64,000 nt of DNA from Branchiostoma floridae (lineage: Eukaryota; Chordata; Leptocardii; Amphioxiformes; Branchiostomatidae): contig NC_049980.1 in the NCBI RefSeq assembly GCF_000003815.2, forward strand, positions 27,258,434 through 27,322,433, in the 5' to 3' direction. This document shows, piece after piece, positions 48,225 through 59,500 of this stretch. A program made the position numbers and the translations under genes. Every line of letters begins with the position of its first letter. The first letter of the stretch is position 1. Under the pieces are notes generated by a model. That model worked only from the letters and a program-made list of their open reading frames with translations, searched no databases and had not been told where the DNA came from.

Positions 48225-50704
48225 ATGCAGCACATGGATGACCCGCCAGACGGCGGCTGGGGGTGGATGGTGGTGTTGAGCACATTCCTCGTACACGTCA
48301 TCGCCATAGGATCGTACAGGTCCTTCGGGGTGTTCTACGCCGAGTTCCGAGAGGTGTTCCAGGAAAACGCGGGAAACACGTCCTTCGTCAGTTCTGTCTA
48401 CATAGCTACTCAACTGATGTGCTGTGAGTATCACATGTTCCCTGGAATCTATTACAGAATTATGTGTTATGGAAAAAGTTCAACTCTTTTACGCCATGAT
48501 AACTGCACTCTCTGATATATCTGGTCTTCTATTGGAAAACTGATCGATCATGAAAAGAATAAGATCAGATCTCTAGTCCAAGTCCTAGTCCAATCTTGAA
48601 ACATATCGACCATATCCCATAACGCTGTGTACCAGTACAGGTGAGATTGTACACTAATTTCAAATATCTCTGCTAGATATTGATATTAGACTTTTTCTGC
48701 TAGACTATCTCCATGGTCAAAGATCGATGCTGCAAAGAGTGCATGCATTAACCAACCAATCAAGCGACCATGTACCAATGTCTGTGCAGTGGCCGACGTC
48801 AATTCGCATTATAGGAAAAACGTACAAGTTGCGATCAATCTTTGTGATCTCTTTTACTCTCAACGATCTTCAGCTCCCATCGCCAGTGCCCTGAGCAACC
48901 TGACCAGCTGCCGTACCGTCGCCATGACAGGAGGCGTCATTTCTGCCGTGGGACTCGGCCTCAGCTTCTTCGCACAGAACGCTGTACATCTCATCATCAC
49001 TATTGGGCTGATAACAGGTCTGTATCTCTGTACCTCATATTTTCTCTTTCTGTCTTTCTCTCTCCCCTCACCCTCTCTCTCGCTCCCTCTCTCTCACTCC
49101 TTCTCTTCTCTCTCCAGATATAGTGATATAAATATATGTATATGCCATATTTGTATCTATATGTCAGTTTATTGAGACATTGTGTCGGTCACGTTTCTTT
49201 GCAGGATTTGGGAATTCTCTGATGTTATCCCCAAGTCTGGCCATGGTCGGGAAATACTTCCACAAGCGGCACGCCACAGCCAACGGGATCGCGATCAGCG
49301 GCAGTGGAGTCAGTTTGTTCATCCTCTCGCCGCTCTTCCAGTTCCTCATCGACGAATTTGGGTGGAAAGGTGCTCTCCTGATTTTCTCCGGCATTGTTCT
49401 GAACGGCTGCGTCTGTGGCGCCTTGCTGAGACCCTTACGCCTTAAAGACGCTGGCAAAGACGGAGAAAATGAAGAGGAAGACGAAGAGGCTGCAGATTCA
49501 TCAAAAACGTGCAAAGCCATCATTCCGTTCTGTCACAAAGTCTTAAAGATGTTTGACGTGACTTTATTAAAAAGCCGACCTTTTCTTGTCTACAGTCTGT
49601 CACTATTTGGACTAACGCTGGGGAATTCGATGATCTTCGTGCACCTGGTAGCCCACGCACAAGGGCTTGGTGTGGAGAAGACGCAAGCCGCATTCCTCCC
49701 GTCCATTCTGGGCATCGTCGAAGCAGTGGTGAGACCAGTAAACGGATGGCTGTCAGACAAGCTACCAGTCAGGAAACTGCACTATTACATGGTGGGTTGT
49801 GTTGGCTTGGGGATATGCAATATCGCCATACCCCACTCGCGGACATACGCGGCCCTCGTAGCTTGCATGGTGTTCTATGGGATTTCTTCTGGCACCTTCT
49901 ACCCGCTGATCGCGGTCCTTGTGAGGAAATACAGCGGTATTTCCAGGATTTCCGGTGGGCTTGGGTGGGCGTTTGTCTTCCAGGGTGCAGCATATCTCCT
50001 TGGACAACCCATAGCAGGTAAGCATCGCCAATGAAGTTAGGTAACTTATCTAACCAGAATAATAGCTGGCAAGGAATAGTTTAGAAGTAGCCAAACCAAT
50101 TAATGCAGCAGTGACAAATTGTGGGACTTAAGGAAAATCTCCACTGTGACAGTAGACAGGTATAACGTTAGATATCATGTGCTGCGTAGCCATTATGGAC
50201 AGGATCCGCAATGCTTGGGCAAAATATGTAAGAGGCCCACAAAAAGTGACCATAGAGGCTAGCTGGTTTTTATGCAGAGGTGACCACTAGTGCAGGTTTG
50301 ACTATAGTCCTAACTTGCGTGAATATGCGTGTATCACGAAAACTGTTACTTCATTTGTCGATACTTGTAACTGCAGACTACGTTTTCGAGGATGACTACA
50401 AAACCTGACACGTGCACATTTGGCACAATCTTCTCCTCCAGGCTGGCTGTATGACGCAACTGGAAACTACGACATGTCCTTCTATGCCGCTGCGACCTTC
50501 ATCTTCGTCTCCGTGGCCGTTCTCCTCCTCCTCGTGCCGAGGAAAGGGAAAAGCTGGGCGCTGGAGTCTGGCAAGCCTGCCCCTGACGTCCCACATGACA
50601 AGTGTGACGGGGTGGTTGGACTTAAAGCCAGACAATTGCCTGTCAATACTGATAATCTTACTACTGGAGGCCAAAAGAATCCAGCTTTCAAAAGTGAGAT
50701 GTGA
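48225..50704 (+). CDS. SLC16-type monocarboxylate transporter
   Basis: Four exons, 48225-48423, 48874-49017, 49205-50017, 50442-50704, 1419 nt in frame, 472 residues. Seen: the MCT signature DPPDGGWGW at the start of TM1 (residues 6-14), the second signature VGKYFHKRHATANGIAISGS before TM5, about 12 hydrophobic segments, and an acidic, Lys-rich TM6-TM7 loop (GKDGENEEEDEEAADSS). TM8 reads GIVEAVVRPVNG, with Arg291 in the place of the substrate-critical Arg of MCT1 and Glu287 where MCT1 has Asp. The C-terminal tail is cytosolic. Known: SLC16 proteins are plasma-membrane MFS carriers for lactate, pyruvate, other monocarboxylates, or in orphan members aromatic amino acids, creatine or carnitine. 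Substrate cannot be assigned. The chosen ATG fits the usual short N-terminus; an in-frame ATG at 48132 would add 31 residues. Confidence 0.93.
49041..49117. repeat. CT-rich low-complexity tract in SLC16 intron 2
   Basis: Irregular TCTCTC/CCTCTC run just upstream of exon 3. It may act as an extended polypyrimidine stretch but lies about 85 bp from the acceptor. Confidence 0.9.
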
Positions 50705-51608
50705 ACTGTTAACGTGTGCGTAGCGATAACAGGTCCTTTCGCTCCATTGTCAGTTCGGTACAGTCGTTTCGCCACATGGCACTAGCCGTTTCACTATGAG
50801 GCTTGGAGGGTAACAATCACTTGCGTGTTTATAGCTGTCAGTGAATGAAATCATGACATCTGTCTTTAGCTGGTTGTCGCTCTATCGGTATGTACACAGA
50901 ACGTTGAAATGTAATAACTTCGACATCAACCATACAACACATGATGTGTATGCAGATGCAGGCTTTTAAATCTACATTTGATATACCATTATCTGTGTTG
51001 TGTCAGAGATGTATGCTTTTGATTGCAAATCATGCAAATTAGGACTTAATATGCATGATTAATCTGGACATTATATATTTCCAGTTTTTTGTCAATATAT
51101 ACATTTTAAAGCTTATGGAACATAACAGATATCATGCCCAAATAAGGGTTTATTTTGCATTGAATCACATTTAAATCATTCTCTCTCTCTCAAACTCAAA
51201 GCTAAGTTTTTTCACTTCTGCCATGAACTCGCTAACATTGCATGACGAAAAGATGATAAAAAGAAAGAAGGTAAAAGTAGTTTTTCTCTCACAGAACGCA
51301 CCCAAACAGTAAATCATCAATCAAGGCTCAAACACAAACAGGTAAAAAGTCCCTTTGTGCTGCAGTTACTAGATCTACGTGTAGAATTCTTCATTTGCAT
51401 TTTCCGCCTATCACCTATAAAAGATGGAACATATATACATGATCTTGTTTTATCTGAATTTTTCTCAAGTTCAGAACGCAATTTAAAAAAAGCATCCATC
51501 CTCGTAGACATGACTGTCGTTATCTGGTGTTGTCTATCTCCATGACGTTGTCGTAGTCTGGAATATTTTGACCCGTAGTGTAATTTTCGTTGAAGCGAGT
51601 GTTACGGA
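50705..51608. other. Convergent intergenic region (SLC16 / LRR receptor)
   Basis: Must hold both 3' UTRs. AT-rich, with a short CTCTCTCTCT run at 51180. No coding or structured element was recognised. Confidence 0.6.
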
Positions 51609-53012
51609 TCAAGTTGTTACTGTCTTTTTCGTAGTCGTGAACGTCTTGTCAATGTCACTGTCGTTTTCGTAGACATGGGTGTCTTGGCTCGTAACGTCGT
51701 CGTCATTCTCGTAGACGTGAATGTCTTGGCTCGAAATTTCGTTGTCATTCTCATAGTCATGAATGTTTTGGCTTGAAATTTCGTTGTCATTCTCATAGAC
51801 ATGAATGTCTTGACTCGAAGTGTCATTGTCATTCTCGTATACGTGAATGTTTTGGCTCGAAATTTCGTTGTCATTCTCATAGTCATGAATATCTTGGATC
51901 GAATCTCTACCTCGCGGCAAGCGATTCTGGGCGTGTTGTAATGGTATGATTACTGGTGGAGGAGGCAGAGAGTCTTCCTCGACTCGACATTTTCGCGTCC
52001 AGGCCACATTTGCGAGGAGAAACGCCACCACTGCGGATACAACAGTGCACATGACTTTGAGTAGGGTTAATGAGCTGCTGCTGTCAGGACCGAGCGTGTT
52101 GGATTCGTGCTCGTCATCTCTGACATTGCTGACGGTTTTATTTGACACCAGTGTCGACGCTGTGTCGGTCGTGTGGGTAGTGGCTATGACGGCGATGGAC
52201 GTTTCTGATACCCAAAGTGTGGATCCATGTATGTTCACTGTAGCGGTGGTTGTGGTGTTGACATGCTGTTCTTCACACGTAGCTAGGCTGGCGACTTTGA
52301 CTATCGGCCTGCCTCGCACGTTTTCTGGAGAGTTACAGACGAAACCAGTACCATTCTGATCACCTTGACCGAGGCTCAGGTATAACGAGTGCTCCCGGTA
52401 TTGTTTACACGAAAAGTCACGTAATGAGTTAGAGCTATAAAGAAGGCATTTCTTTCGCGCCAAGGCTAGTTCCTGCAGCCAGGCCATTCTACAGTCACAC
52501 CGAAGGGAGTTACCCTCTACAAAGGATCTGTAAAACTCGAGGTCATTCGGTAGGATACCAAGATTTTCCGCTGAGAATGTTTCTAACTTGTTGTGGCTCA
52601 CGGAGAAGAGAATCAACTTCCCCCTATGAAGAGACACGTCCACATACGTTATGCGGTTGAAAGACAAATCGAGTTCCAGTAAGTTTGGCACATTCGCCAG
52701 CGATTTCCAGGACACATCGCTGATAACGTTACGGGAAAGATTCAAATGTTGCAGGAAAGTCAGCGCTGGAAACTGCTCGACAACTCGTATCAAATTGTTT
52801 TGCAGATGGAGCGCAGTAAGAAAACGAGAATAGGTAATATCGGCGAATGAGGTGATATTGCGGCCTTCGCAGTGCAACTTGATCGTGGTAACCCCTTCGG
52901 CTTCGCATTCGTACGGTTTGTCTGAATTTACCAGCATCAGCAAATACGCGAACAGAATACATTTCATGGCGGCAAGTGCCATGAGCTTTGAACTTATTCT
53001 TAACATTTGCAT
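51609..53012 (-). CDS. Intronless LRR transmembrane receptor with six YEND tail repeats
   Basis: One exon, 467 residues. Seen: signal peptide (hydrophobic MKCILFAYLLMLVNS; Met1, Met11 or Met16 may initiate), a short Cys-bearing N-cap, about four LRRs (LTALHLQNNLI, LQHLNLSRNVI, LLELDLSFNRI, LILFSVSHNKL), an LRRCT cap starting NSLRCDCRMAWLQ, a Ser/Thr-rich stalk (VNTTTTATVN, SSSSL), one TM helix at about 315-338 ended by TRKCR, a proline patch SLPPPPVIIP, then residues 373-456 made of six 14-residue repeats QDIHVYENDNEISS. Known: type I LRR proteins act as recognition or adhesion receptors; pYxN is the Grb2-family SH2 consensus, which YEND fits. Inferred: a multivalent tyrosine-phosphorylation tail. 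No TIR or kinase domain. No specific ortholog was recognised. Lack of introns in an intron-rich neighbourhood hints at retroposition or amphioxus LRR family expansion. Confidence 0.88.
   Translation of the reverse strand: MQMLRISSKLMALAAMKCILFAYLLMLVNSDKPYECEAEGVTTIKLHCEGRNITSFADITYSRFLTALHLQNNLIRVVEQFPALTFLQHLNLSRNVISDVSWKSLANVPNLLELDLSFNRITYVDVSLHRGKLILFSVSHNKLETFSAENLGILPNDLEFYRSFVEGNSLRCDCRMAWLQELALARKKCLLYSSNSLRDFSCKQYREHSLYLSLGQGDQNGTGFVCNSPENVRGRPIVKVASLATCEEQHVNTTTTATVNIHGSTLWVSETSIAVIATTHTTDTASTLVSNKTVSNVRDDEHESNTLGPDSSSSLTLLKVMCTVVSAVVAFLLANVAWTRKCRVEEDSLPPPPVIIPLQHAQNRLPRGRDSIQDIHDYENDNEISSQNIHVYENDNDTSSQDIHVYENDNEISSQNIHDYENDNEISSQDIHVYENDDDVTSQDTHVYENDSDIDKTFTTTKKTVTT
51645..51896 (-). 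repeat. In-frame 42-bp tandem repeat, 6 copies (LRR receptor tail)
   Basis: Exactly six 42-nt units, 252 nt with no indels, encoding Q-[DN]-[IT]-H-[DV]-Y-E-N-D-x-[ED]-x-[ST]-S-type repeats. The last copy is the most diverged. Alternating D and V before the Tyr and alternating QD/QN starts suggest an 84-bp higher-order duplication. Confidence 0.95.
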
Positions 53013-54844
53013 ACAACAACGGATTTAATTACTATTAGCTAAAAAATTCTAATTGTTCTAAAATCTCAATCAAATTATATCTTATTCAATACACGACCTG
53101 ATAATCGTCTCAATACTTTATCAGAGGCGTTAAAATGTCGGCAGACGTAAGTTGTCCTGTGATGGAGCTGTTTATGTGTATCGTCCTTGGTCTGTCGTAG
53201 GTGTCTATGTGTGTGCGTGACGTCACTTTTCTTGAAGATTACCGATAGACACCTCCTTGTCACGCAGACGCCGTCTTTACGTTGACAGACAAAATCTTCC
53301 GTCTTCGACGTGTTTACATTGGGAGATTTAAAAAAACTCTTAAACGTCTCTGAAAGGAAATAGAAAAGGTAAAGATTTCAGGTATAATTTTCCCTCGCAA
53401 TGACTATGCCTGAAAAATAGTCTATGGATTTTCATAATTCATGACAGTGTATAATGTTACATAAGTAACGTTTGGGTTGAAACATGAATGATAGCGCTCA
53501 TGTCACCATTGTCTCAAGCACGCATCCGTTATGTGTGCAAAATCTTACTTTGACTAGCACTCTCTAAAACTGCTTTACTTACATGTATAAGAAATTTTGG
53601 AAGATGTATTTGCGCGATACACTATTGTAAAGACTTTGCTATTAAACGTTCACGTCTCCTCGACAGACTTGATAGTACATTCCTTTGTTAGAGTAATCTA
53701 TCTGACATTGCTTTTGCCAATTTATTACTGAAAGGTTCTCCTTTGCTAACGTCCAAAACCAACACTCAAATTCTTGTCATATCTCAGCAATACCTACTGG
53801 AAACCACGTTTTTACAACTGATTCATATTGCATTTCCACAGGTAACGTTATCGTTTACAGTATCTTTAACCCTTGCCGTAATTTAGACAATGTTCCTGTA
53901 CATCAGACGTTCCCGTTTGAATGTTTTCTGTTATGTGTCATGTACCATGTCTTGTCCAGTGGTGCCGTTGATATAAGCCAGCCTGCTTGAGCGCGGTACC
54001 ACGGCGTACTGTATTTCCTTTTTGTTGTAATAAAAAAATTGTAAGGCTTACCTTTAGCGTTCAAAGTGTAATGTAACCACAGGTTGGCATCAGCACAATA
54101 ACTCGGCTGACTTCAGCGGGGCAGAGGCAGAGTTACTGTTGGAGTGAATTGCCTCACGTGGCGTAAGTGCCGATGACACGAGCAGGCTTGACGTAGCATT
54201 TTCCCCAGCAGATGATTGCGGACCTTTAATTTTGTTTCGTTGCTTCTTGAGCAAACCAATCTTGATTTGTCTGGGCGTGGGTGGAGCATGCGCGGTTACG
54301 TTTGCGTTTGTCCGTGGGGTCTGGTAGATAACAAAACATCCATGGCAGACTTTTCAGTGTGTGGAAACACCTGAGAGGGAAAGAGCAATGGCCCAGTCCG
54401 AAAATGGCGTTCGCGAAGCGGGTTCAAACAATTAAAACTGTAAGTCTTAGAATGTCTCAACTTATTCATATATTTTTGTAACATTGTAAAAGTAACCGCC
54501 TAGATAATTGTCTTTCTTTAGAACAATCTTTAACAATCTTTGTGTTTTTTTCACTGTAAGAACACGTTCTAACAATGTGCACCATTTTACAAATGGTAGC
54601 GTTGGTTTGTTGCCCCCCAAAGCTCCGTTGTCTGCTTTCTATACTTTAAGATTCCATAGATGATCATAGATGGACACAGGTGGTTCTTTGGTGGTGAACT
54701 GGCACCCAGATATATTCCTTGTACTTTCCAGCGATGTTTGCATTGCAATCTTCCCAGCCCTCTGACCTAGTTGCAAAATATAGTATCATGTTTAATCATT
54801 ACAAATGATGAGTCTATGTTGGAATAGTTCAGAAACCAATACAA

Positions 54845-54997
54845 ATTGTAGAAGCCAGTTAATTGCACAACGGATTAACGCACACTTTTGTTAACTGCAC
54901 GGAATCCCGAAATACCAAACCAGCGTGGTGCAGCTAGATAACTTCGCATTATTGGACCAGCCGGATGATTGCACAAATTTCACTGGCTTCTACTGTA
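54845..54997. mobile_element. Pogo/Tigger-like MITE, family C (copy 3)
   Basis: TTGTAGAAGCCAGTTAATTG at one end, CACTGGCTTCTACTGTA at the other, with TTAACTGCACGGAATCCCGA inside, matching copies at 13174 and 25522. Confidence 0.75.
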
Positions 54998-56115
54998 CCG
55001 TATTCGACGTTAGAAATGATTCCAATATGTATGAATACGATGTATTTAGAAAGTCGAACAATGGTTTCAAAAATGTTTTATTCAAGACTGTTCCAGACCG
55101 AAATGATCATTCAATTTACTGTAGACCCAGTTCTTACAGCCTTCATGACTCAATTATTGCTGTTTACACCATGCATGTATATAAAAACTACACAACCTAG
55201 TAGGTAAATAATGCACCTTCCGTTGAACTAAAGCTAGTGCATCCAGTGATGTCAAAATGATTTTAAGCTGTATTACGTGTGTGTTATAGTCATGATAATA
55301 AACATGCAAATTTAACTCATGGATTGTTGAATGTTATACCATTGCTTTTGTTTGAATTATGTGTGAAAGTCATAATGTCTACCATGACGTCTATGTCCAT
55401 CAAGATATGTTATACATTTTGATATGTGATAACTACTATACAAAACCTTTGGCCCACAACAACTGATAAAAATATCTGGTCTCTCGCCACACTTGATGTA
55501 ATGTTATATATATGATGCCTAAAAGTTATGTATCACAAAGTATCACCTAGCATGCAGCATATCTGAACCACTCTGTAACAAAGGTTCATGTAGCATACCC
55601 AAAAATAGAATATAAGAAGAATCTACAACGACACAATACATGGATGTGGCAATGTCTGACAAAGCAACATATTGCTACAGGGGACACAACACTGCCAAAT
55701 GATGCACCACCATGATTATATTACGTAACGTTAGTTGACCATTATTCATTGCGTACCTATACTTGTTGCTTTTAACCAGGGCATATTGAGGGGCTATGCT
55801 GAATGCAACATCAGAAATACCGCCAGCATTGCAAACTTCAAAGACTCGGGTGTACAGAAAACTGTCTAAAAAGCTTCGATAACCATGCATACATCTTCAG
55901 TGTAAAGGCAACTAGCTGCAAGATACTTGTAAATAGTAGTTATTATGAGTATTCTCAAAATGGATGAAGGTAAATCCCCTCAGGGAATGCATTTAGATTT
56001 GTTCCGAACACAACACAAGCTTAAGGGTGTTTTCAAGCTTAAGGGACTAGAAAAAAAAGATTTACTCTTTTGCCTAACTGGTGTCCCTTGGCCCTTACCA
56101 AAAATGTGATGTATA

Positions 56116-56340
56116 AAGGTCAACTAGTGTTTTACCTTTTCACATCTCCCATTGCCTGCCAGGAGTGGGGCACTGTGGGTAACACAGAGGGAGAACAATA
56201 TCTTTACCATGACAACATGCATGAGGTATACGTACTGTATCCAGTCCTGTCTATCTTGTCATGGTAACAATAGTGTTAGTTTCCCGCATTGCCCACAGTG
56301 CCCAACCTCTCCCAACAGGCAATAGGATAAGTGAAAATGT
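56116..56340. mobile_element. Foldback of family K (copy 3)
   Basis: CCCATTGCCTGCCAGGAGTG GGGCACTGTGGGTAA on the left is mirrored by TTGCCCACAGTGCCCAACCT CTCCCAACAGGCAAT on the right, and TTACCATGACAA by TTGTCATGGTAA inside. Its left edge TAAAGGTCAACTAGTG also resembles the family B terminus. Confidence 0.75.
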
Positions 56341-56568
56341 CAATTCATGAATCAAACCTTATCCAAATCTCCATCAAGGCAGCTTCTAAAATCACTTTTG
56401 ATTACAACATCCACACCATGCCGTTCATAAAATTTGATCATTGTATTGTGTCAATTATCCCAGGCATGGATGCTAACATTGGTACTAAAAGGTACTTGTC
56501 AGTTTGAAGTACATTGACAGTATTGTTTGCCCATGATGTAGGCCACAATGACCTACAATGGTGTGTCA

Positions 56569-59500
56569 TCAGTCCGAGTCCTCCTCATTCCCATAGTCGT
56601 TGTTGTAGTCAGCAGGGGCTCCTCCTGGGTTGGTAAACAAGATATCAAGCAGTTACACAACTGTTTCCTTAGGAAAGTCTCTATAGTAATGATCCTAGGT
56701 ACCATCATAGAGGGGTTGCGGTCCTAAGGACAGGCTGTCAACCTGTAGTCCACTACTCATTCACACACAATATAAAAAACTCCAATATTGGAGAATTCAC
56801 CTGTTCTTCTCTTCAGGATAGCAGCAGTCTGCGGCTCAGTGGCTAGCTCACTTGCCAACTTGTTGTCTTGGTTCCGCAGGTCTGGTCTTGCACCTAAGGG
56901 TGTGTGTGTTGGATATTAAAATATGGTTTCAAAAGACATGATCATAACCTAAAATCATATGTTAAGAATTGGCAGGCTCAATCTAGCTGATGTATCATGT
57001 GGTTTTAGTACACCAAAGGGCAAAGATGCATCATTGCAAGCAGTGATGTCTGCAGGACCCATCCTTCCGTCCTGGGACAGAAAAATTTTACCCTAGCCGT
57101 CCCAAAAATGACATGAAACTGTTGAAATGTAGCTTAGAATGACATATTTTACCAGGAAAATCAACAACTTTGGCTCCCAAACAATGATTGGGATATAAGA
57201 ATTTTTAAGTTGGAGACAGCCCTGATTACAAGTACAGATTTGAAGGTGTCTTACTTTAAGTGACTGCTTTACATCCAATATACTTTTTAGTAGTGCAAAA
57301 ATGTATTTCCAATATTCCAGTCACCTCTGTTTAACAGCAGCTCCACCACATCTGCATGGCCCTTCCAGGCTGCATTGTGAAGTGCTGTGTCCCCTATCTT
57401 ATTCTGCAACAACAAAAATGACGGATGTGAATTTAAAAGTCACTGATATCAAACGTGTACAAGGAAGTACCATATGCTAAAAAAATTTCAAATTGCAAAA
57501 TTTTTGTATCAGCAGGATGAGAGAGAACATATAACATGACAGCATACATGTACGTGAAAAGTTAATCTATGATATCAGCATGTATGTAACAGAAAGAAAT
57601 GCTGGTTTAGTCTTCAGCCATATTGGCAAAAAATTGGCTCTTACTGAAAAAGACAGCAAATAAAGCATTATTAGAGAGCCTTGTTTTAATGCTAAGGCAA
57701 ATGTGATAACATACAGGAAGAACTCTGGGTAGTCTGTAATGGCTGACAGAAGAAACACCTACTTTGGATTAAGCACAGCAAATCAGGGAATCAACTGGAG
57801 AGTGAGAAGAATAGATAGCAAAGGGTAGATGGAAAAATGAGTGCAAAAGAAAGTGTGAAAACAGACAGAGGAAATTAAAGGACATATTATCTTGACATAT
57901 CATAACTGTAACAACCGAGGTATAACACACTGAATGGAGGGGGTTGTATTTTTGGTGATACTGATTAATTGTCACATGTTTGTAACCTTAACTTTAAAAT
58001 CAAACTACTGATATCATATCTGAATGTTGTGTGATAAGTTCAATGTCATTACAATGTATTGTTATACATTTGTGTTTGACATACAACTGGCATGACTAGG
58101 TCAATGCTACAATACTACAATGCTAAAGTACAAGTGTCAATACTTGTAGCATTGGCACTTTCTTTTGTAAAGGATGACAATTCAACTAAAAGTTTATCTA
58201 AAACTTAAAAAAAGAAAGAGAACTTGATATACTGATAAAATAATGTACCTGCTGGTCAATCCTTATACTGGGTACTTTCAGCAACTCTTGTACACATTCT
58301 GAAATGGAGAGACAAGATTAGAGCTAGTATCCATCAGCTACAGCCTACAGCTGGTACCCATACTATTCTAGCTCTGCCACTAGACGAACGGACCTAATAT
58401 GTAGACGTATGCTGACGGATTACAATTTGCAACACCTGACGGATGCTGACGTATGTTGACAAATGCTGACGGATCCCAAAAACCATCACGGATCCCAAAA
58501 AATGACGGATCCCACTTACATCCGCAACGCATTCGTAGGTATCCGTAACTCACGGTGGATGCAAACACGGAACCCGTATACTTACGTGCTTCGTGACGGA
58601 TGCTAACACTGCATCCGTATGGATACTTCCTAAATTACGGACCCTATACACATACGTAACGCATTCGTTGGTATCTATAAGTCACTAACGGATTTAAACA
58701 TTGCATTCGTATGAATACTTTACTTTTAACGTAAACAAAAGCATACGCGGTCAGGATTATTGTTTATCAGCAAAAACTGTTCAGATGCAGACGTATACGA
58801 ATTCGCAACATCCTGACGGATGCTAACGGATCCCCAAGATTACCAAAAGTCACGGATCCCATACACATCCGTAACGCATTTGTTGGCATCCGTGAATCGC
58901 TGTGAATGCAAACACGGAATTCGTGTGCTTACGTAATTGGCGGATGCTAACACAGCATCCGAAGGATACTTACTTTTATGTATGCGTGGCTAGCACTCTT
59001 GTTTTTGAGCATATATTTTATTTTTTAGATTGGTCATATCTTTCCCCCTTTTTGTACCTCGGACACCACAGTTTGTAACGTCAATACAAGTGAGACAATC
59101 CACGTTACGCTAGATACCAGAATACTCGGATTCGTAAGGATGCGAAATGGTTTTTTTTCTGCATTCGTGGCAAGATTACCAACAATGCACTGCTCCAGTG
59201 GATTGCTCCAGTGGAGGGGATTCCATTGGAGCAGTGCATTGTTGGTAATCTTGGGATATCTTAAATATGCGACTCTGTATTTTTTTGCATCCGTACATTG
59301 GGGCGGTGTATTGTGGGTAATCCAATCGTTGTCTCTCTGACCAATCAGACTGCACATCAGTCAGTTTAAAAATAAAGCGGAGATAGTCAGCGTTGTCCGT
59401 GAGGACCGCAATCTTTTTGTACCTCAAACTTTGAGTTTTGAAACGTTGAACTCGGGATATGGATTTGTACACACGTGTGTGAACTTCTGTAGTAGGGTGA

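Larger units (their letters stand above)
53013..56568. other. Intergenic region between the LRR receptor and OSTF1
   Basis: Upstream region of the LRR gene and 3' flank of OSTF1. Contains one family C MITE (54845-54997) and a family K foldback (56116-56340). No coding exon was recognised; short frames here show no domain features. Confidence 0.55.

Noticed and set aside
49164-49523. Frames antisense to SLC16 exon 3 and the Ser-rich frame within it
   Set aside because: Shadows of the transporter exon.
54925-55200. 91-residue plus-strand frame
   Set aside because: Starts within a family C MITE and continues into AT-rich sequence; no domain.
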